Shown in pieces: positions 1 through 11,975 of a stretch of 64,000 nucleotides of DNA. Source of the DNA: Fasciola hepatica (lineage: Eukaryota > Platyhelminthes > Trematoda > Plagiorchiida > Fasciolidae); assembly GCA_948099385.1 (NCBI GenBank), contig CANUEZ040000151.1, forward strand, positions 5,588,001-5,652,000. Direction: 5' to 3'. Each line of letters opens with the position of its first letter. Positions within the stretch are counted from its first letter, which is position 1. The position numbers and the translations under genes were made by a program. Below the pieces are notes generated by a model that was given only the letters and a program-made list of their open reading frames with translations, did not search any database and had not been told where the DNA came from.

Positions 1-395
1 ACCCAGCACCGACACCTGTCAAACCCCACTAGTGGCTCTTACCCTCGTGGGTCCGCAGCACTCCTCTATTGCGTGGTGCGTCTCGTAACTAAGGTATGCC
101 CTGGTCCATCCTAGAACCTCAGACGCGAACTCGAGGGCCTCTATTTTGGGTGGCAGCGCTCGGTGGTCTACGGAGCCGGAAGCCTCTTGGAGGTCCAAAC
201 CGCTGACCTCAGCCCTTTGCCCTCCATCCATTCTGGCCTTCATGCCTCCTGGAAATAAAAGCAGGTTGAATAAGCTAGACCCGTTCCTGACAAATCTTTG
301 TTGTCTATTGGAGGTGACCCACTAACCCACTAGGTGACTGTTCACTCGTTCCCTGGCCAGCCCTTCCAGTATTTCCTAAGCACGGGTAGTAAGCT
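1..395 (-). pseudogene. CR1-like reverse transcriptase fragment
   Basis: Read on the minus strand, this is part of a non-LTR retrotransposon reverse transcriptase, the enzyme that copies element RNA into DNA at the target site. The frame contains SNRQQRFVRN followed by GLDLQEASGSVDHRAL, matching the RT block in which a leucine/aspartate strand (usually LDFxKAFDSVNHR) carries the first catalytic Asp. Next come LGWTRAYLSY and, at the window edge, a QVSVLG block like the usual PQGSVLG. One in-frame TAG interrupts it near 340, and the second residue pair of the AFDS block is altered (EASGS). The fragment runs out of the window at base 1, so its 3' half is unseen. It resembles the CR1-like fragment at 33.2-34.1 kb more than the one at 4.7-8.2 kb. 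It cannot encode an active enzyme as it stands. Confidence 0.75.
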
Positions 396-483
396 GGCTG
401 GCCGGCATCTTGCACTTCTTCCTTCTTACCACTTTTGTTTGCAGGGGTGACTTCCGCTGTCGGCCAGTCTGCCGGTAGCTGTG

Positions 484-640
484 CCTCGGACAGTAATTAA
501 TAATAATAATATTAATAGTATATTTCTTGACCGTGGTCACGACACATGCAGGAGGCATGATTGGAGAATACAGCAGTACATAACAATGTGAAGTATTCAC
601 AATTTTGAAACCTATGGGCCGCACCTTGGCAGAGATAAAA
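484..640 (-). repeat. SINE-like retroposon copy 1 with ATT tail
   Basis: A run of TAATAATAATAATATTAAT at about 498-517 is followed on plus by GTATATTTCTTGACC and a short imperfect hairpin. Read on minus this is a hairpin, then an AT-rich spacer, then an ATT microsatellite. The same order occurs at 11.74 kb and 61.19 kb. The sequence around 588-602 (TGAAGTATTCACAA) also occurs with one change next to the 11.74 kb copy, which supports common descent. No protein is encoded. The outer boundary is uncertain. Confidence 0.4.
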
Positions 641-3600
641 CAGTAAAGCCGGGCAGTGTTTGAGTGAACGAAAGCGAAGGTGGTTGACTCGGGAATTACA
701 AATCAGTTTCGAATTGGGGGGAGGCTTTGTGGATAGCTAGATGGACGTCGGAATGCTAATACAAAAATACTAGAGAGTGTTCAAAGTGCAGCGTTTGCAA
801 GAACCAGTGAAGCAACAGGTGTCGGACATCACAACAAGGGCAGGGAGTTGGGGCACGACTAATGCGCCATCCGTCTTATGGGTGCCGAAAACTGACTGCG
901 ACCACTCGGGGCGTCCAGAAAAAGATGCAAGGAGGCCCTAACTGGATATTTGGAGTATCACTAAAGAGGAGTCGGGTGAAGGAGTTACCGAAAGGCGTTG
1001 TTAAAAATAAAGTCCGCATGGGGATATCAAAGTTGTCAGGGATGTCAGCGGAATATAGAAGATTGATCCCACATCAGGTGGCCAGTTGTGGGTGGAGCCT
1101 GTGAAATAAATGCAAGTGAGTCAGATGTGATAATAACAAAGGCCTTCTTGTATAGGTAATCTCTGAGTCATATGGCGATTCGCATGAAGGCAAAAAACTT
1201 CACGGAGAATACAGTGTACTTTTGAGGAGCACTAATGGTGTACGGACGCAGAACGGACTTCCGAAGAGGAGCCGTCCAAGAAACAGACTATCGGAGACAA
1301 ACTCTACTGATGCTACCAAGCAGAAGTTGAAAGGGTGTAAAGATAAGATTTTCTGTATACGCGATAAAAGAGTTAATAATCAAGTTCTGGTTGGTTGCAG
1401 ATGACCGGTATTTTGTTTTATGAAAACCTTGGTTTCAGGTGATGGCAGGTAGCCATTGGTGAGGGTGGTGGGCAAAAAGGGCTGGGTTGAAGAATTGGGC
1501 AAGATAGGTTGAGGACGATGCTGAAAGGGCTGGATTCCGGCCATTGATTTCGTACTACAACGCAAAGTGAATTAAACTGTTTTGTGGAGTACTGGAAATA
1601 GATGTTGATCGAGTGTTGGGAGATGAGTTGTGTCAGGAATCCGCTCTGCGATCCGGTGAGACTTTCATGAGGGATTGCTGGTCCGGTTATAGGATTAATG
1701 TCACTGGTCAGCCAGGTAAGGTGCCTCGTGTAGAGTCAGCTGGCGTGAGTATAGGCTAAACCGCTGTCAATCCGATGGATCAAATCCTTTAATCCGCACG
1801 GTAATCCGGGAGTAAAGTCGAGTTGGCCGATGGTCACCCAAGTAACCAGTAAGATCTGAAAGAGGTCAGGAGTGCTGCAGTCTGAAGAGTGTTCCAGCTG
1901 TAGATTATGAATATCATTCTAATAGAAACCAGACAATGAAAGTTTTGTTACCTGACAGCCAGTGGGCCGTTCTGTGGGGGATCACCGGGCGGAGACTGGT
2001 AGTTTTCTAGGGTTATTGGGTGATAATAGACATACACGGAGATATCAAGCGCAGGCTTAGCCGGTGTGCAAGATAATTCATTTAGTATTTAGTGGATGGG
2101 GAAAAGGGGGCTCATTTTAGAACCAGGGATAAAACAATAGAAGAAGGTGGGATCAGGAAGAGGAATAGGAGAAAAGGAAGACGGCAATCTGGTTGTTTCA
2201 CCAGTTGTAGGCGAGGATGGCAAAAATAGTGAAGGAGAAAGAAGATACTCGGACTAAGGGCGAGGCTTTCTCGTGTGAGTGCAAACGTGCTGGTTTTCCG
2301 TGAGGTCATGGGAAATCAGAAGCCTGCGGATAACAAGTGGGATGAGGTCTTCAAGTGCCATGAACATATGTGCAGATTTATGAGTCTTGGTTATTGCAGA
2401 ACAGCAATCTGCGTGGTAATATTCGAGCATACGAAGAGTGCAAGAAGAGCGCGATAAGACCTCTGAGTTCTAGCTTGAGACACGGGAATTAATTGAAGGT
2501 GGGCATCTATCGACAAAGGAGAAAAACGTTTGTTAAGGGAGCTAGAGTCAGTAACCATTTTGGCTGGGCAGTTGAGTCAGAAACGTAGCAGACAAGTCGT
2601 CTTTGACTTTGGGCATCCCTATTATTGCATGGACCCAAGGAAATAGAGAAATTGAAATTGTGGATGGCAAACTATGAAACTGCGATGATTATATTCCCCA
2701 TTCCGGCAAAAAATACAGGCGAGGTTGAGCCAGTAGCTGTGAACGGTATGCGTACGAATACCGGGACATCCCCAGAGCAGAGGCCGCGTAATATAACTAT
2801 TCCAACCATGTTTTGATTACTGCATTAGACATCTGAAAGCCGGTTAAGAGTTTGAGGGGAGCCCAAAAAGGTTAAAACTGAGAAAGGCGGGGTTGGCAAG
2901 CATATGTGGGGAGCTCGGGAGGCGTGCCATCAGCCCACACCGGTTCAGACAAAAAGAGCTGAGGGCCACCTCCAAAGCTTGGGGTTTCACATATGCAGGG
3001 TCGGGCTTAGGCTGTTACCATAAATCCATCAGTTATGAAAGGAGCAAAGAACATTAGCCCAAGAAGTTTCCAGCCATGAGTGTTTTTTCTTTTTTCCCCT
3101 TTTCTTTTCTACAGAGGAGTGGGAGAGCAAACTTACACCTTTGGGTGCCCTTCCCGTTTCTCCTTGACCCACCTTTCTTTACGCTTGGCCCAGTGGGTCC
3201 GAGATTGATAGGGGTGGCTGTATCCTGTCATTGTGAGGTTGCCACAGGTTAGGCGTCAAAATCTCCAGCACCGTTGCTGCAGCAGGCTTTGAGAGGAAAG
3301 GGTGGAGGATGGAACAAACACTCGGGTAATGGCAGCATTCGTGGGGCTATCAGTTGACCGATTGCTTCTGCCAGTAACCGAGTCGGATGGGCTCCAGTAT
3401 ATATGTGAGCCATCTGGTGAATGCATCGCCGATTATGATGTGCGTGCACGACAAATTAGGTGAAAAAGAATCATCATTGGCTTTGCGGAGGAAGGCCACT
3501 GGCTATCGCTGAAGCATTGGGTGACTGGCGCGGATAAATCATTGAGCTTTGGCCTAAAGTCGCACGATGAAGGTAGGGACTGAAGAATCTTTGAGATCGT

Positions 3601-4700
3601 AGTATTTAGCATGCTCATAGTTGGAAAATGAAGGTAACGGTTGTTCAGGCAGAGATTCGGTTATAAGTAGCAAAGAAACAACTTGATCAGTTGCGGGCGT
3701 GTTATGTAGAGGAATAAAGCGCTGTATGGAGAACAGATTGATGGTGAAGAACTACTTCAAACCCACGAGTCTCAGGCATAATGGTGAGTTAACGTCTGGT
3801 GACTTCCACCTGATGGGCATTGTTCTAAAGGAGCTTTGAACCGGTTTTTAGTTGCGGGCGAAGTATACTTATGCAAATTAGAGTGTAATATGGCGATGTC
3901 TGATTAGAGGGAGGAGGAAAGTGAGTAGATGAATTGCAAAAAAGTAGTTAATGGCCATACCATGGCTATGAAAAAAGGAACGATAGGATTGGCGGTGCTG
4001 GAAAATAATGATTGCCAGGTTCAGCAAAACAGATGAAGGCAGGACAGAATGGCCGGACTGAAGAGAAAACCATTTTGTAAGAAAGCTTAGAACAAAAGAA
4101 GCTGGGAGTTAAATCATGGAAAAGAAAGCGCAGTTGCAACTGAGGGTTGAGTCAGTTAGTGAAGCACGCCAGGGAAAGTTTCAGGACTGCTCCTGCTGGA
4201 CTTTGTCGAGACAGGATTAAAAGTTTAAACTGCAGGATCAGACGTGGAAGAAAAGAGAAGCGGATGGGTGGGTAACGAGGGAAAAGAGGAAACAGGCGCG
4301 CTGCGGCTATGGCTCAAAGACGATGAGGTGCCCAGGCGAGGGAGTTCTAAGGCTGTGAAAAACCTAGCCTAGCTTCAAAGACCCTTTCTTCACGTATGTA
4401 CTGATCTTTTATTTAAATTATAGTTTGTATCGTAAAGTACTTGCTTACATGAGTCTTAAACATCTTAGATGGCCTAATAAAACGTATATCGTAGGGAGGT
4501 TTGTTCCATAAAGCGGAGTACTTGGCCAGAAAATAGTTGGATCTAAGGACATCTCTAGAAATGGGAACTGTAACTGAGTTGTCTCTCGGTCATAAAGAAT
4601 ACTTTGAATCCGGCAAGTTTCTGGAGTGCCGTGCTGACGCGATTATTCGATTTACAAAAACAACAACAACACGAGGTTCGGCTTTGTGGGTTTATGCCAA
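641..4700. other. No recognised gene; purine-rich unassigned DNA
   Basis: I found no recognisable protein, RNA gene or terminal repeat here. The plus strand is rich in G and A for several kb, the opposite of the pyrimidine-rich repeats at 18-21 kb and 52-54 kb. All open frames are short (under about 85 codons) and show no domain. One minus-strand stretch near 3,360-3,440 can be read as GDAFTRWL, faintly like a gypsy integrase motif, but nothing around it supports that. The last few hundred bases probably belong to the 3' untranslated part of the CR1-like element to the right. Confidence 0.5.
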
Positions 4701-4752
4701 AGCGGATCCAATTTCAGATGTTCACAAAGCTGGCTGTGGCTGAGTTGAGTGT

Positions 4753-5638
4753 AGAAGTCAATTATTTATTTTGTCATCAGCCGCTGAGCTTTTTCAGTAT
4801 CCACCCCATCCCACTGGCGCATGTTGGGGTAGATTATGGAACAGTATTCCAAGAGTGATCTGAAGTGGGTCTTATGGGTATTCCATCAGCTTTCCGGAAG
4901 GCGGAAATTTCCATGAAGCAGGCCTATGAGTCTTCTAGCCTTCGCAATCTGAGTGACAGTGTGTTCCGAGAAAGCGAAAGTGGCTGAATACTGCAAACCT
5001 GAATCTCGTCTTAACGGTGTGACGGAAATTGAGCAACCGTCAATAATAAATATACTTGCGGGGACATCGCACTTGAAGGCAAGGATATTGCTCTTCTCCG
5101 CGAAAAATATCATTAGTGAACCAGTACACCAAGAACTGAGAGCTGTTAGATCTTGCAGTATATCATTGGCCACTGAACTAGACATTCCGGAATCAAAAGT
5201 ATACAAGATTTTGATGTCTTCTGCTAAGAGGTGGGGACTGCCAAGGCGAACGACATTAGAAACACCACTTATGCATATGGGGGCTAGTGATGGGCCCAAA
5301 ACGCTGCCTTGTATGACACCACCGGTGACTAGTTTGAGCTTGGAGGCGGAATAATTTATTTGAACCAACGGGTGACGATCGGAGAAATAAGAATTTAACC
5401 AACCAAGTAATGGGTCCGTGATGCCCTAAGGTTTGGCCTGTGATAGAAGCCGGGCGTGTGAGACTCGGTCGAAAGCCTTCTTCATATCTAGCAGGATAAT
5501 AATCGTGGACATGCCTCTGCCAGCCACCTCCATGGCTGAGTTCAAGAAGTTAACTTGAAAAGTAAAGCCCGAGCGGTTTCTCAGCAAGTTATTAGGCAAA
5601 AGGTGGGCCACTGTCCTATTTTGACTGAGCTTCTCCAT
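4753..5638 (-). pseudogene. CR1-like reverse transcriptase and C-terminal domain
   Basis: Two frames make up RT. At 5,638-5,426 there is IILLDMKKAFDRVSHARLL, the block with the first catalytic Asp. At 5,368-4,886 there is GVIQGSVLGP, then LLAEDIKILYTF in place of the usual FADDxKI, so the first Asp of the catalytic pair is Glu. A shifted frame continues to about 4,753 with KTHFRSLLEYCSIIYPN, matching the thumb-like region in which CR1 elements have a conserved Leu-Glu-Tyr. The altered catalytic block and several frame breaks show inactivity. The long plus-strand reading frame at 4,953-5,354 is only its mirror image. Confidence 0.75.
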
Positions 5639-5898
5639 GATTCGGGAGATAATCAGTGTATGGTTGATTGGCGATAACTTTCGAGAACATGAAGGGAGCT
5701 TTTTTGTGCAAGGTGATAATTGTAGAGGTTTTTCATTGAGTAGGCAACAAGCTTAACTTCGTGGATAAGTTGAATAAGTTAAATAAAAGGATAGGGATAT
5801 CCGGACCCTCCACAGCTAAAGCCGCCGGTGGAATACTGTCCGGGCTAGGGTGGTAGAATGGTTTCATGGAGACTAGCGGTGGGGAAATATCATCGGGG

Positions 5899-6675
5899 TC
5901 AAATGAAACTGCGGGCAGTCTCGCCGGATAGGAGTGCAGTGTGCGCTTTAGGAACGGGTACCCTGGGTGTTAAGGCTGAAGCGAAAAATGCGTTGAAAGA
6001 TTTGGCCTTTTCTTCCGGTTTATCCAGATGGAGGTTGTTGACAGTGATGAAAGGTATAAACTTGCAGGGTTTGGGGTATTTTGCTTCCAACAGCTTACTC
6101 AGGATTTCTGTCCTCTTGGGGTGGCAAAGAGCTTTCAACTCTTGCTGAGTAAGCAAGGGTTCAGCTTGTGATTTGATCGTCCTTAGCAATCGATTCATTT
6201 GGATATATACCGATAACTTCCGGGTTTTAAGTGCAAGCCGTCGAAGTTTGGAGAGTTTTGATTTCATCCGCGTGAGTCTGTTCTTTCTAGATTTCGCAAG
6301 TGCTGACACAGCAGGAGTGATGGTGTTTAAACACTGGTTGAGAATAGAATATAGCTCGTCCGCTACCACTTGAGGATCGGGTAAAAGAAACGATGTATCC
6401 CAATTTTGAGGTCTGAATAAGTTTGGAAGTCTGCTCCAGTGAGCCAAATGATATTGTCTGGCAGGCTGTTTGGAGGAGATGACGAAATTTGGTGCGGAGA
6501 AAGCGCACGAGACAAATCTGTGGTCACATCTCGGGGAGCTGTCTCCCACGGAGATGATCACCTTATTAGGCCCTTGAAAAAACAAAAGATCTAGTGTTAT
6601 TCCCTCTCTTAGGTGAATGAAAGTATGGAGTCCAACCGCAGCTGCTTTGCAGACACCAAACTCACTGAAATGCAA
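5899..6675 (-). pseudogene. CR1-like endonuclease end and RT linker
   Basis: This open stretch of 258 codons begins in the last part of the endonuclease. TLDLLFF near residue 30 is followed by the SPRCDHRFV block that carries the final catalytic His in this family. A basic linker rich in Lys, Arg and Leu follows (around residues 120-180), then a segment (LHLDKPEEKAKSFNAFFAS) typical of the region just before RT in CR1 and Jockey elements. The frame is open but is isolated by stops from the endonuclease start and from RT, so it is a surviving island of a dead gene. Its function would be only as part of the complete polyprotein. Confidence 0.65.
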
Positions 6676-7389
6676 TTGCTAGCTTAGAGCTTAGGTGCCT
6701 TTTAATTACGAATAGGTATTTTCACTTAGGTTTACTGGGGAATGACAACCGCTTACCAGGAGCGGCCAATTCAGGTTCCAGGTGCTCTTCGAGCTACAGG
6801 CAATATTCCTTTTCGAATCTTTCTTCCCGGTCACATAAAGTGGCTTGTAGTCAGGACAAAAGTACTTCAAATCACTTTCATTCATCCAGGCCGGATTCAA
6901 CCAATGCGGTATCATGATCCTCTTCGGTCGGACACGGGCCCATCTTAGAAGTCCTGTGGGACATTTAGGTGATCCTCATCAGTCACTCATTAAGGTAGGC
7001 AACTGGCTACGCAAACAGTGATCAGGCTTTTCGATAGGTCAGGAATTCGGTTTAGCCTCGGTTCCCTCAATCAACTGGTTGCCTGAAGTCTGTTTTGTTC
7101 AAGTCCACCTGGTATGGCAAAGCCAACAGCATCGCCAACTTACCTCGCGCTACGCAGGCGGCAAGGCGCACTGCAGCTCGTCAGCTCTGGCCATTAGCTC
7201 GTTCAGTCTCCCATCTTCCGTCATTTATACTGGGTGACCAATATAATAATAAAAACCCAGAAATTGCTATCTTTCTACGCCTCCATTCGCTGGACAGGAA
7301 TGGAGTCCGCAAATCATGGTGCGTCCAAACAACCACCAAGGTGGGTAAGGGTAAAAAAAGTCCTGATGACGTCATGGGCCAGGGTGTGA

Positions 7390-8186
7390 CAGCCAACACT
7401 CTCCTTGAGTGTTGAAGTCAACTGTGAGCATTTTGTGATCGATGGAGTAGGCGGAGGCAAGGTGAAAGGCACCATTAATAGTTACAAAATTGTCCGCAGT
7501 TGATTCAGGCGAACGATAAATGCTTCCAAGCTAGATACCTCGTGACTGTAGTTTAACTGCTACCCATAATGAGCCATCGATAGCGACAAGGACTGGGTGT
7601 TGAGTGAGAGAAACAGGAAAGGGTTCTTTGCAGTATATTACACAAACCCTTTTGGACGATGTACTCTAGAATTACAGATAGCCTTGTGACCAGATATGGC
7701 GAAGTCTAGGCTGGAAGCGTTTGCTTTAAGCCACTTTTCCGTGATGAGGATGAAGTCATAGTTAGAGAATAGGACTCGGGCACGCAAAAGGGTGAATTTT
7801 GCTGGTAGTGAGCGAATGTTATTGACAGAAGTGGACACTCGTGTTGTGTTTTCTTGTGCTGGCAAAAGAGGTAGTTGTGCAAACTTTGAGGCTGGAGGGG
7901 ATATTCCCGGTAATGACGAGGTGGATGAAACAGTCCTGGGTAGGTTGCTGTGTATGTAAGTTGGGGACCAGTAGAGGGACGTTGGGTCAATATCGGAATG
8001 GCCAGTAAAGATTGGGAGAGAACCGGCAGGACAGGTCGTACCATGAAAGGTGGTGATCTCAGGATTCGACTGGAAACATGTGGAGTCGCCGGTCGCCGTG
8101 GACTTACTAAAAAGGCACAGGGAGCTTTGTGAAGGATGAGTGGGGGAGCCTAAAGCGAAGAAATATCGTCTGAAATTACAGAGCAA
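7390..8186 (-). pseudogene. CR1-like endonuclease, N-terminal half
   Basis: The first 182 codons (8,186-7,638) begin with a Ser/Pro/Thr-rich leader and then enter the endonuclease fold at VNNIRSLPAKFTLLRARV, followed by YDFILITEKWL. The family has Glu-Thr before the Trp, so the Lys here is a change next to the catalytic Glu. After a stop the same domain continues with LGSIYRSPES and KMLTVDFN, where families normally have GDFN, so the Gly is replaced. The domain would nick target DNA to prime reverse transcription. The start is not certain, because the leader could belong to a longer ORF1-like part upstream. Confidence 0.65.
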
Positions 8187-10247
8187 GGACTTCGGCTTGT
8201 GGGTGAAATACGAGTTGGTGGATTGGTGGTTATAACAACACCGGAGGACATGTGGGGGTGATTCAACTGGGATAAACTATAGCATATGACCATGTTTCAC
8301 CCAGGGTAGATAAGGGAAAGAGTGGGCATTTTGCGTCGCCACTGGGTGGCCGTGGGATGGGCCTCTATCACCGAAGCAGCCCATACCTACACTCTGGACT
8401 GTTTTAGATTGAACGTAGCTGTAGTGTGCCTTTGGGCGTCGTTTGACCCTGCACTATAGTCTACACTGCTCTTCGATCCTAATGGCCAACCACTGAGCTC
8501 CTCAGCATCGGAAGTGCCGCATGCGCCATCCTGTCAACTCGTATTCAGCCCGTGCCTTGTTTCCGGCTTTGGGCAGCAGCTGCTTTGCGGGCCTACCATA
8601 GTGCCTTCCTCTTCGTGTTTATTGGGCTCACAGGAGCATATTGCTCAGTGAGTTGCACCGGGTTGTCCCCGTGTGCCGTCTATTCTTGCCCTAAATTTTG
8701 CTACTGAACGTCTCATTTGATTGTCTAGGCTGTGGTGGGGGGCCTTGTATTCCAAGATTCTTGGGGCACCCCATTTTTTAGGTATCTTATCTGTAGCAGC
8801 CCAGTACTTACAGAGGATCACCCAGAGGTCACACGCACCTAAGAGCGCGGAGGCCTGCAGCTCTCCAACTTCACTGGTGTGGTTTGTTGTGAACGTGCCC
8901 AGTAGAACTGGGGCCCTACTTTTCTTTGTTCCATTTGCTTGAACCATTTATAGGACAAAGCCTTCTCTCGACTACGGAGGATCTATGGAAAATCCCTTTA
9001 TGAGATCAACCACCCTGGAAATATAAAGGAGTCCGAACGAGTAAAACTCTTACCCTGTGGATCCTACTTTTGATAACCGGGCTTTGAAAAAAACGAGCAT
9101 CTCTAACCACCAACCTAGACCGGACCCCACTTATGGGGAAACCTCATTACTCTATCTACCACCTGTGTGCCCGATATATCATTGGCTTGCTTGCCTGCAC
9201 CTGCATGGGGTGATGGCATATCCAACTTCTCTTCTTCGCCTGCTGACCCCGCCTTTTAAACTGTCACTTATGCCGCAAACACACCTCACGACCTGCCATC
9301 TGGCCCTACCTGCAAGTATTCTCATATTCCTGTGTTCGTTAATATCCTGATCACCTCTGCTCAACCTGGGCCACTGGTGATACCTTGGTGCGGAACGGTG
9401 CGAACACCCTCCCGGATTCCACTCCTCTGGATTTTCTCAGTAATCAGAATCCCTCTCTCCTTCTGTCCTGGCCACTCTACAGTACCGAAACCTTGGTAGG
9501 ATGGCAATCGGTGACTGGGAAAAGCGTCAGCTTTTATTCCCAGTAGCGATAATCAGCATGAAACGCTGAGTGGCGTACCGCAAAGTCTTGCCCAGTACTC
9601 TCATTAGGCACCCATGGCCCGAAAATAAAAAGCCTCGTCTAGGCTGGTATCCCATTTCCTCCTTAGCTTGTTACCATTCAGATCCCACTTGACCCCTCCT
9701 AAAGTACATCTCCGAGGGGTGTTCTCAGTTTACCTATCTTTGGCTGGGTGGTTGTCGTCCATCCCCATTTCCCCCCCATCATCTTCACTGGTGAATATCC
9801 ATCCAACCACACTTAGTATTTCGTTTTCTGATCCCATCGTCACGGCGGTATGGTCCAACAAATCTATCGATAGACAGTTTAGCCTCACTGGCAGAAAGTG
9901 CGTCAACACCGGCACCTATCGAGCCCACGAAACCGCGAGCGGCAGGACAGCCGATCGATGGTGAGAATTGATAGACGAGACAATTCCTGCCAGCGGCATT
10001 TAGGCATCAACGGGGTCAACCACACCAGTCGAACGAATGCGCTGCATACAGTGAGTGGGCAAATATGACAGGAACCTATGTACTCTTTGTTTTTGCTAAT
10101 AAAACTAGATGATATTGGAACAGAAGTGAGTTCTCACCAGAGTAAGTGGGGCACAGTAAGCCAACACCTGCCTATTCTCGGTCATCGAATGGGAAGCTGC
10201 TCTCGTTTGCCACTCGCTATCTTAACTACTTTTTACTCTGGCTGAGT
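8187..10247. other. Unassigned DNA between CR1-like and gypsy elements
   Basis: No domain is recognisable. Part of it, reading minus from about 8,950 to 8,190, may be the 5' region or an eroded ORF1 of the CR1-like element, because it is rich in Ser, Pro and Arg and lies directly upstream of the endonuclease leader. This is inference from position only. The rest is probably older flank into which the gypsy element inserted. Confidence 0.35.
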
Positions 10248-10656
10248 AGTAGGGACCTCGATCGTTTTGAGAAAATGACTGTTTCCTGGACACCATTTTG
10301 GATCTATTTTCTCTACGATCTTTTCTGACGTTTGACATCGACCTCATAGTGTTCTCCGGTTGCGTAAGTTTTACTGGACTGACTTTCCCGAAGTTTCCGT
10401 CGACCTCGTTTTAAGTCACTTTAACTTTCGGTCGCTCGCCGATTGCACACGCTCGCGGTTCGCTTTCTGCACAGCCGTTGCGTTTCGTTTCGTTTTCCGT
10501 TCGGTGTATCTCTCGCATCGGTGCTGTTTCGGTGCCACGATATATAGAACACACCGTGCATCTGTAAATCGACTTGAGTTTTCTCTATTCGTCTGATAGA
10601 TGGGATATCGTTGGTATTTCGCTGCTAGACCCAATAGGGGACACGTTCACTAGCCG
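10248..10656 (+). repeat. 5' LTR of the gypsy element
   Basis: This copy matches 16,462-16,870 without gaps. From 10,255 on I count three substitutions in 402 bases. The outermost seven bases differ more (AGTAGGG against TGTGGTA), so either the left end has mutated or the true boundary lies at about 10,255. A TATA-like GATATATAGAAC at about 10,539-10,550 would suit an internal LTR promoter. The right boundary is where the two copies stop matching (after TAGCCG). An open frame of 78 codons inside it occurs in both LTRs but shows no domain. Confidence 0.9.
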
Positions 10657-10938
10657 TTCTCGAGCTTCTTCCATATTTGTGAGCCCGAAACGTCCTGGAC
10701 TATTCGCCCGCCTGGTGGGTCTGTGATTTTTCGCTGTTTCACTTTCCCTTTTTGTTGCACGATGTATATATTTTACGATATATTATCGCAACTTGACCAT
10801 GTCAGATGATAAGATGTAGCTCTACACAGGCCTTACTTTGTCTACAGTTGCTTTTAATCCCATTCCCCGCAGCACAGACAGAAGCACACCGAATCACAGG
10901 ATTGTTTTCTAACATTCCGCACGATTTTCGGTCTCTTT

Positions 10939-11739
10939 ATGAAATTCCCCATATTGACTAAACCATTTGAAGAGATAGAGACAGTGACCGATCGCTTGGC
11001 ACACAACATTGTCACTAAAGGACCACCAGTCACGGCACGACCTCGCCGACTGGCACCGGACAAATTGGCTTTCGCCAAACGTGAGTTTGATACTTTAATT
11101 TCTAAAGGTAATGTTCGTCCTTCTCACAGTCCATGGGCCTCACCTCTACATATGGTTCTTAAGAAAGATGGCATTAGCTGGCGACCATGTGGCGACTATC
11201 GCGCACTAAATTCGGTTACCCGTTACGATAGCTATCCGATACCCCACATACACGACATCACGACATCACTTAACGGCACGACTGTATTTTCTAAGACCAA
11301 TTTGGTGCGAGCCTATCACCAGATCCCAGTCGCCGCTGAAGATGCAGAGAAAACCGCTGTCATGACTCCCTTTGGTTTGTTTGAGTTCCTACGTGTGCCC
11401 TTTGGTTTGCGAAATGCTGCTCAGATATTCCAGAGGTTTATCGATAGCATTACGCGAGACTTGGAACTTGTTCCCGTCTATATCGATAACTCGCTAATCG
11501 CATTGTCGAGCATAGATGAACATTTCCAACATTTGGCGCTACTATTTCAACGTTTGTCCGAAAATCGAATAGTAGTCAGCCCCGATAAATGTGAACTTGA
11601 CAAACCGGAACTTGTGTTCATCGGCCACAAGACCACTCGAGAGGGTATTAAGCCTTGCGAGGATGAAGTGCGCGCTATTCTAGATTACGCCGTACCGTCC
11701 TCAATCAAAGATCTCAAGGCATTTTTGGGGTTAGTTAAT
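10939..11739 (+). pseudogene. Gypsy reverse transcriptase, catalytically altered
   Basis: This is the RT domain of the gypsy polyprotein and would copy element RNA into DNA in the particle. Landmarks in order are [15 protein letters not shown] (about residues 65-80), [11 protein letters not shown] (about 84), [14 protein letters not shown] (118-131), [16 protein letters not shown] (about 149), VYIDNSL (181-187) and KAFLGLVN (to residue 267). Residue 121 is Asn where the family has the first catalytic Asp. Residue 184 is Asn where the second Asp of the YxDD pair belongs. The Met at 10,939 is only an apparent start; gag and protease that should precede it are missing. The frame is open up to the insertion that begins after the Asn codon at 11,737-11,739. 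Confidence 0.85.
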
Positions 11740-11975
11740 AATAATGGTATATTTCTCGGCTATGGTCGAGACACACGCACAAGCGCATGATCATGGTGAA
11801 CAGCGTTACTCATTAAAATGAAATATTCACAAACTCCAGGAATAAAAGTCAAAAATGCCAGCTGTAGAAAAACATAGGCAGCGATAGTTCATATGATCAC
11901 ACTAATAATGGTTTCCGCGCCAAATTTGAACCGGTTTCGGTTTCGCGCTGGGCGGTGGCGCACAGCGGGGATATC
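11740..11975 (-). mobile_element. SINE-like retroposon copy 2, in gypsy RT
   Basis: Read on minus, the element has a Pol III B-box-like GGTTCAAATTTGG (about 11,920-11,933) and, about 180 bases further, a hairpin with arms CTCG and CGAG around an ACCATAGC loop. AAATATACCATTATTATT then ends at the break in pol. The same order occurs at 61,186-61,400. No protein is encoded; movement would need the RT of a LINE partner. The 5' end is not defined. Confidence 0.55.

Larger units (their letters stand above)
4753..8186 (-). mobile_element. Decayed CR1-like non-LTR retrotransposon
   Basis: On the minus strand the pieces of a CR1-like pol lie in the right order: a proline-rich leader and apurinic-type endonuclease (8,186 down to about 7,390), an endonuclease end and linker (6,675-5,899), and a reverse transcriptase (5,638-4,753). 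All pieces carry stops and frame changes, and about 600 bases between the endonuclease halves (about 6,700-7,390) are poorly matched and may be inserted sequence. The RT and C-terminal segments resemble those of the plus-strand element at 46.8-51.4 kb, so the two are probably one family. Such elements move by nicking DNA with the endonuclease and priming reverse transcription on the nick. This copy is dead. No target-site duplication could be identified. Confidence 0.8.

Noticed and set aside
3360..3440. GDAFTRWL reading on minus, like a gypsy integrase motif
   Set aside because: Single short match; zinc-binding and other catalytic blocks are absent around it.
4953..5354. 133-codon open frame on plus
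   Set aside because: It is the mirror image of the minus-strand CR1-like RT and has no domain of its own.
7358..7385. CTGATGA sequence as a possible hammerhead ribozyme core
   Set aside because: No GAAA partner and no flanking helices in the right places.
10360..10596. Identical 78-codon frame at 10,360 and 16,574
   Set aside because: Both lie inside the LTRs, so identity reflects the LTR pair rather than a duplicated gene.
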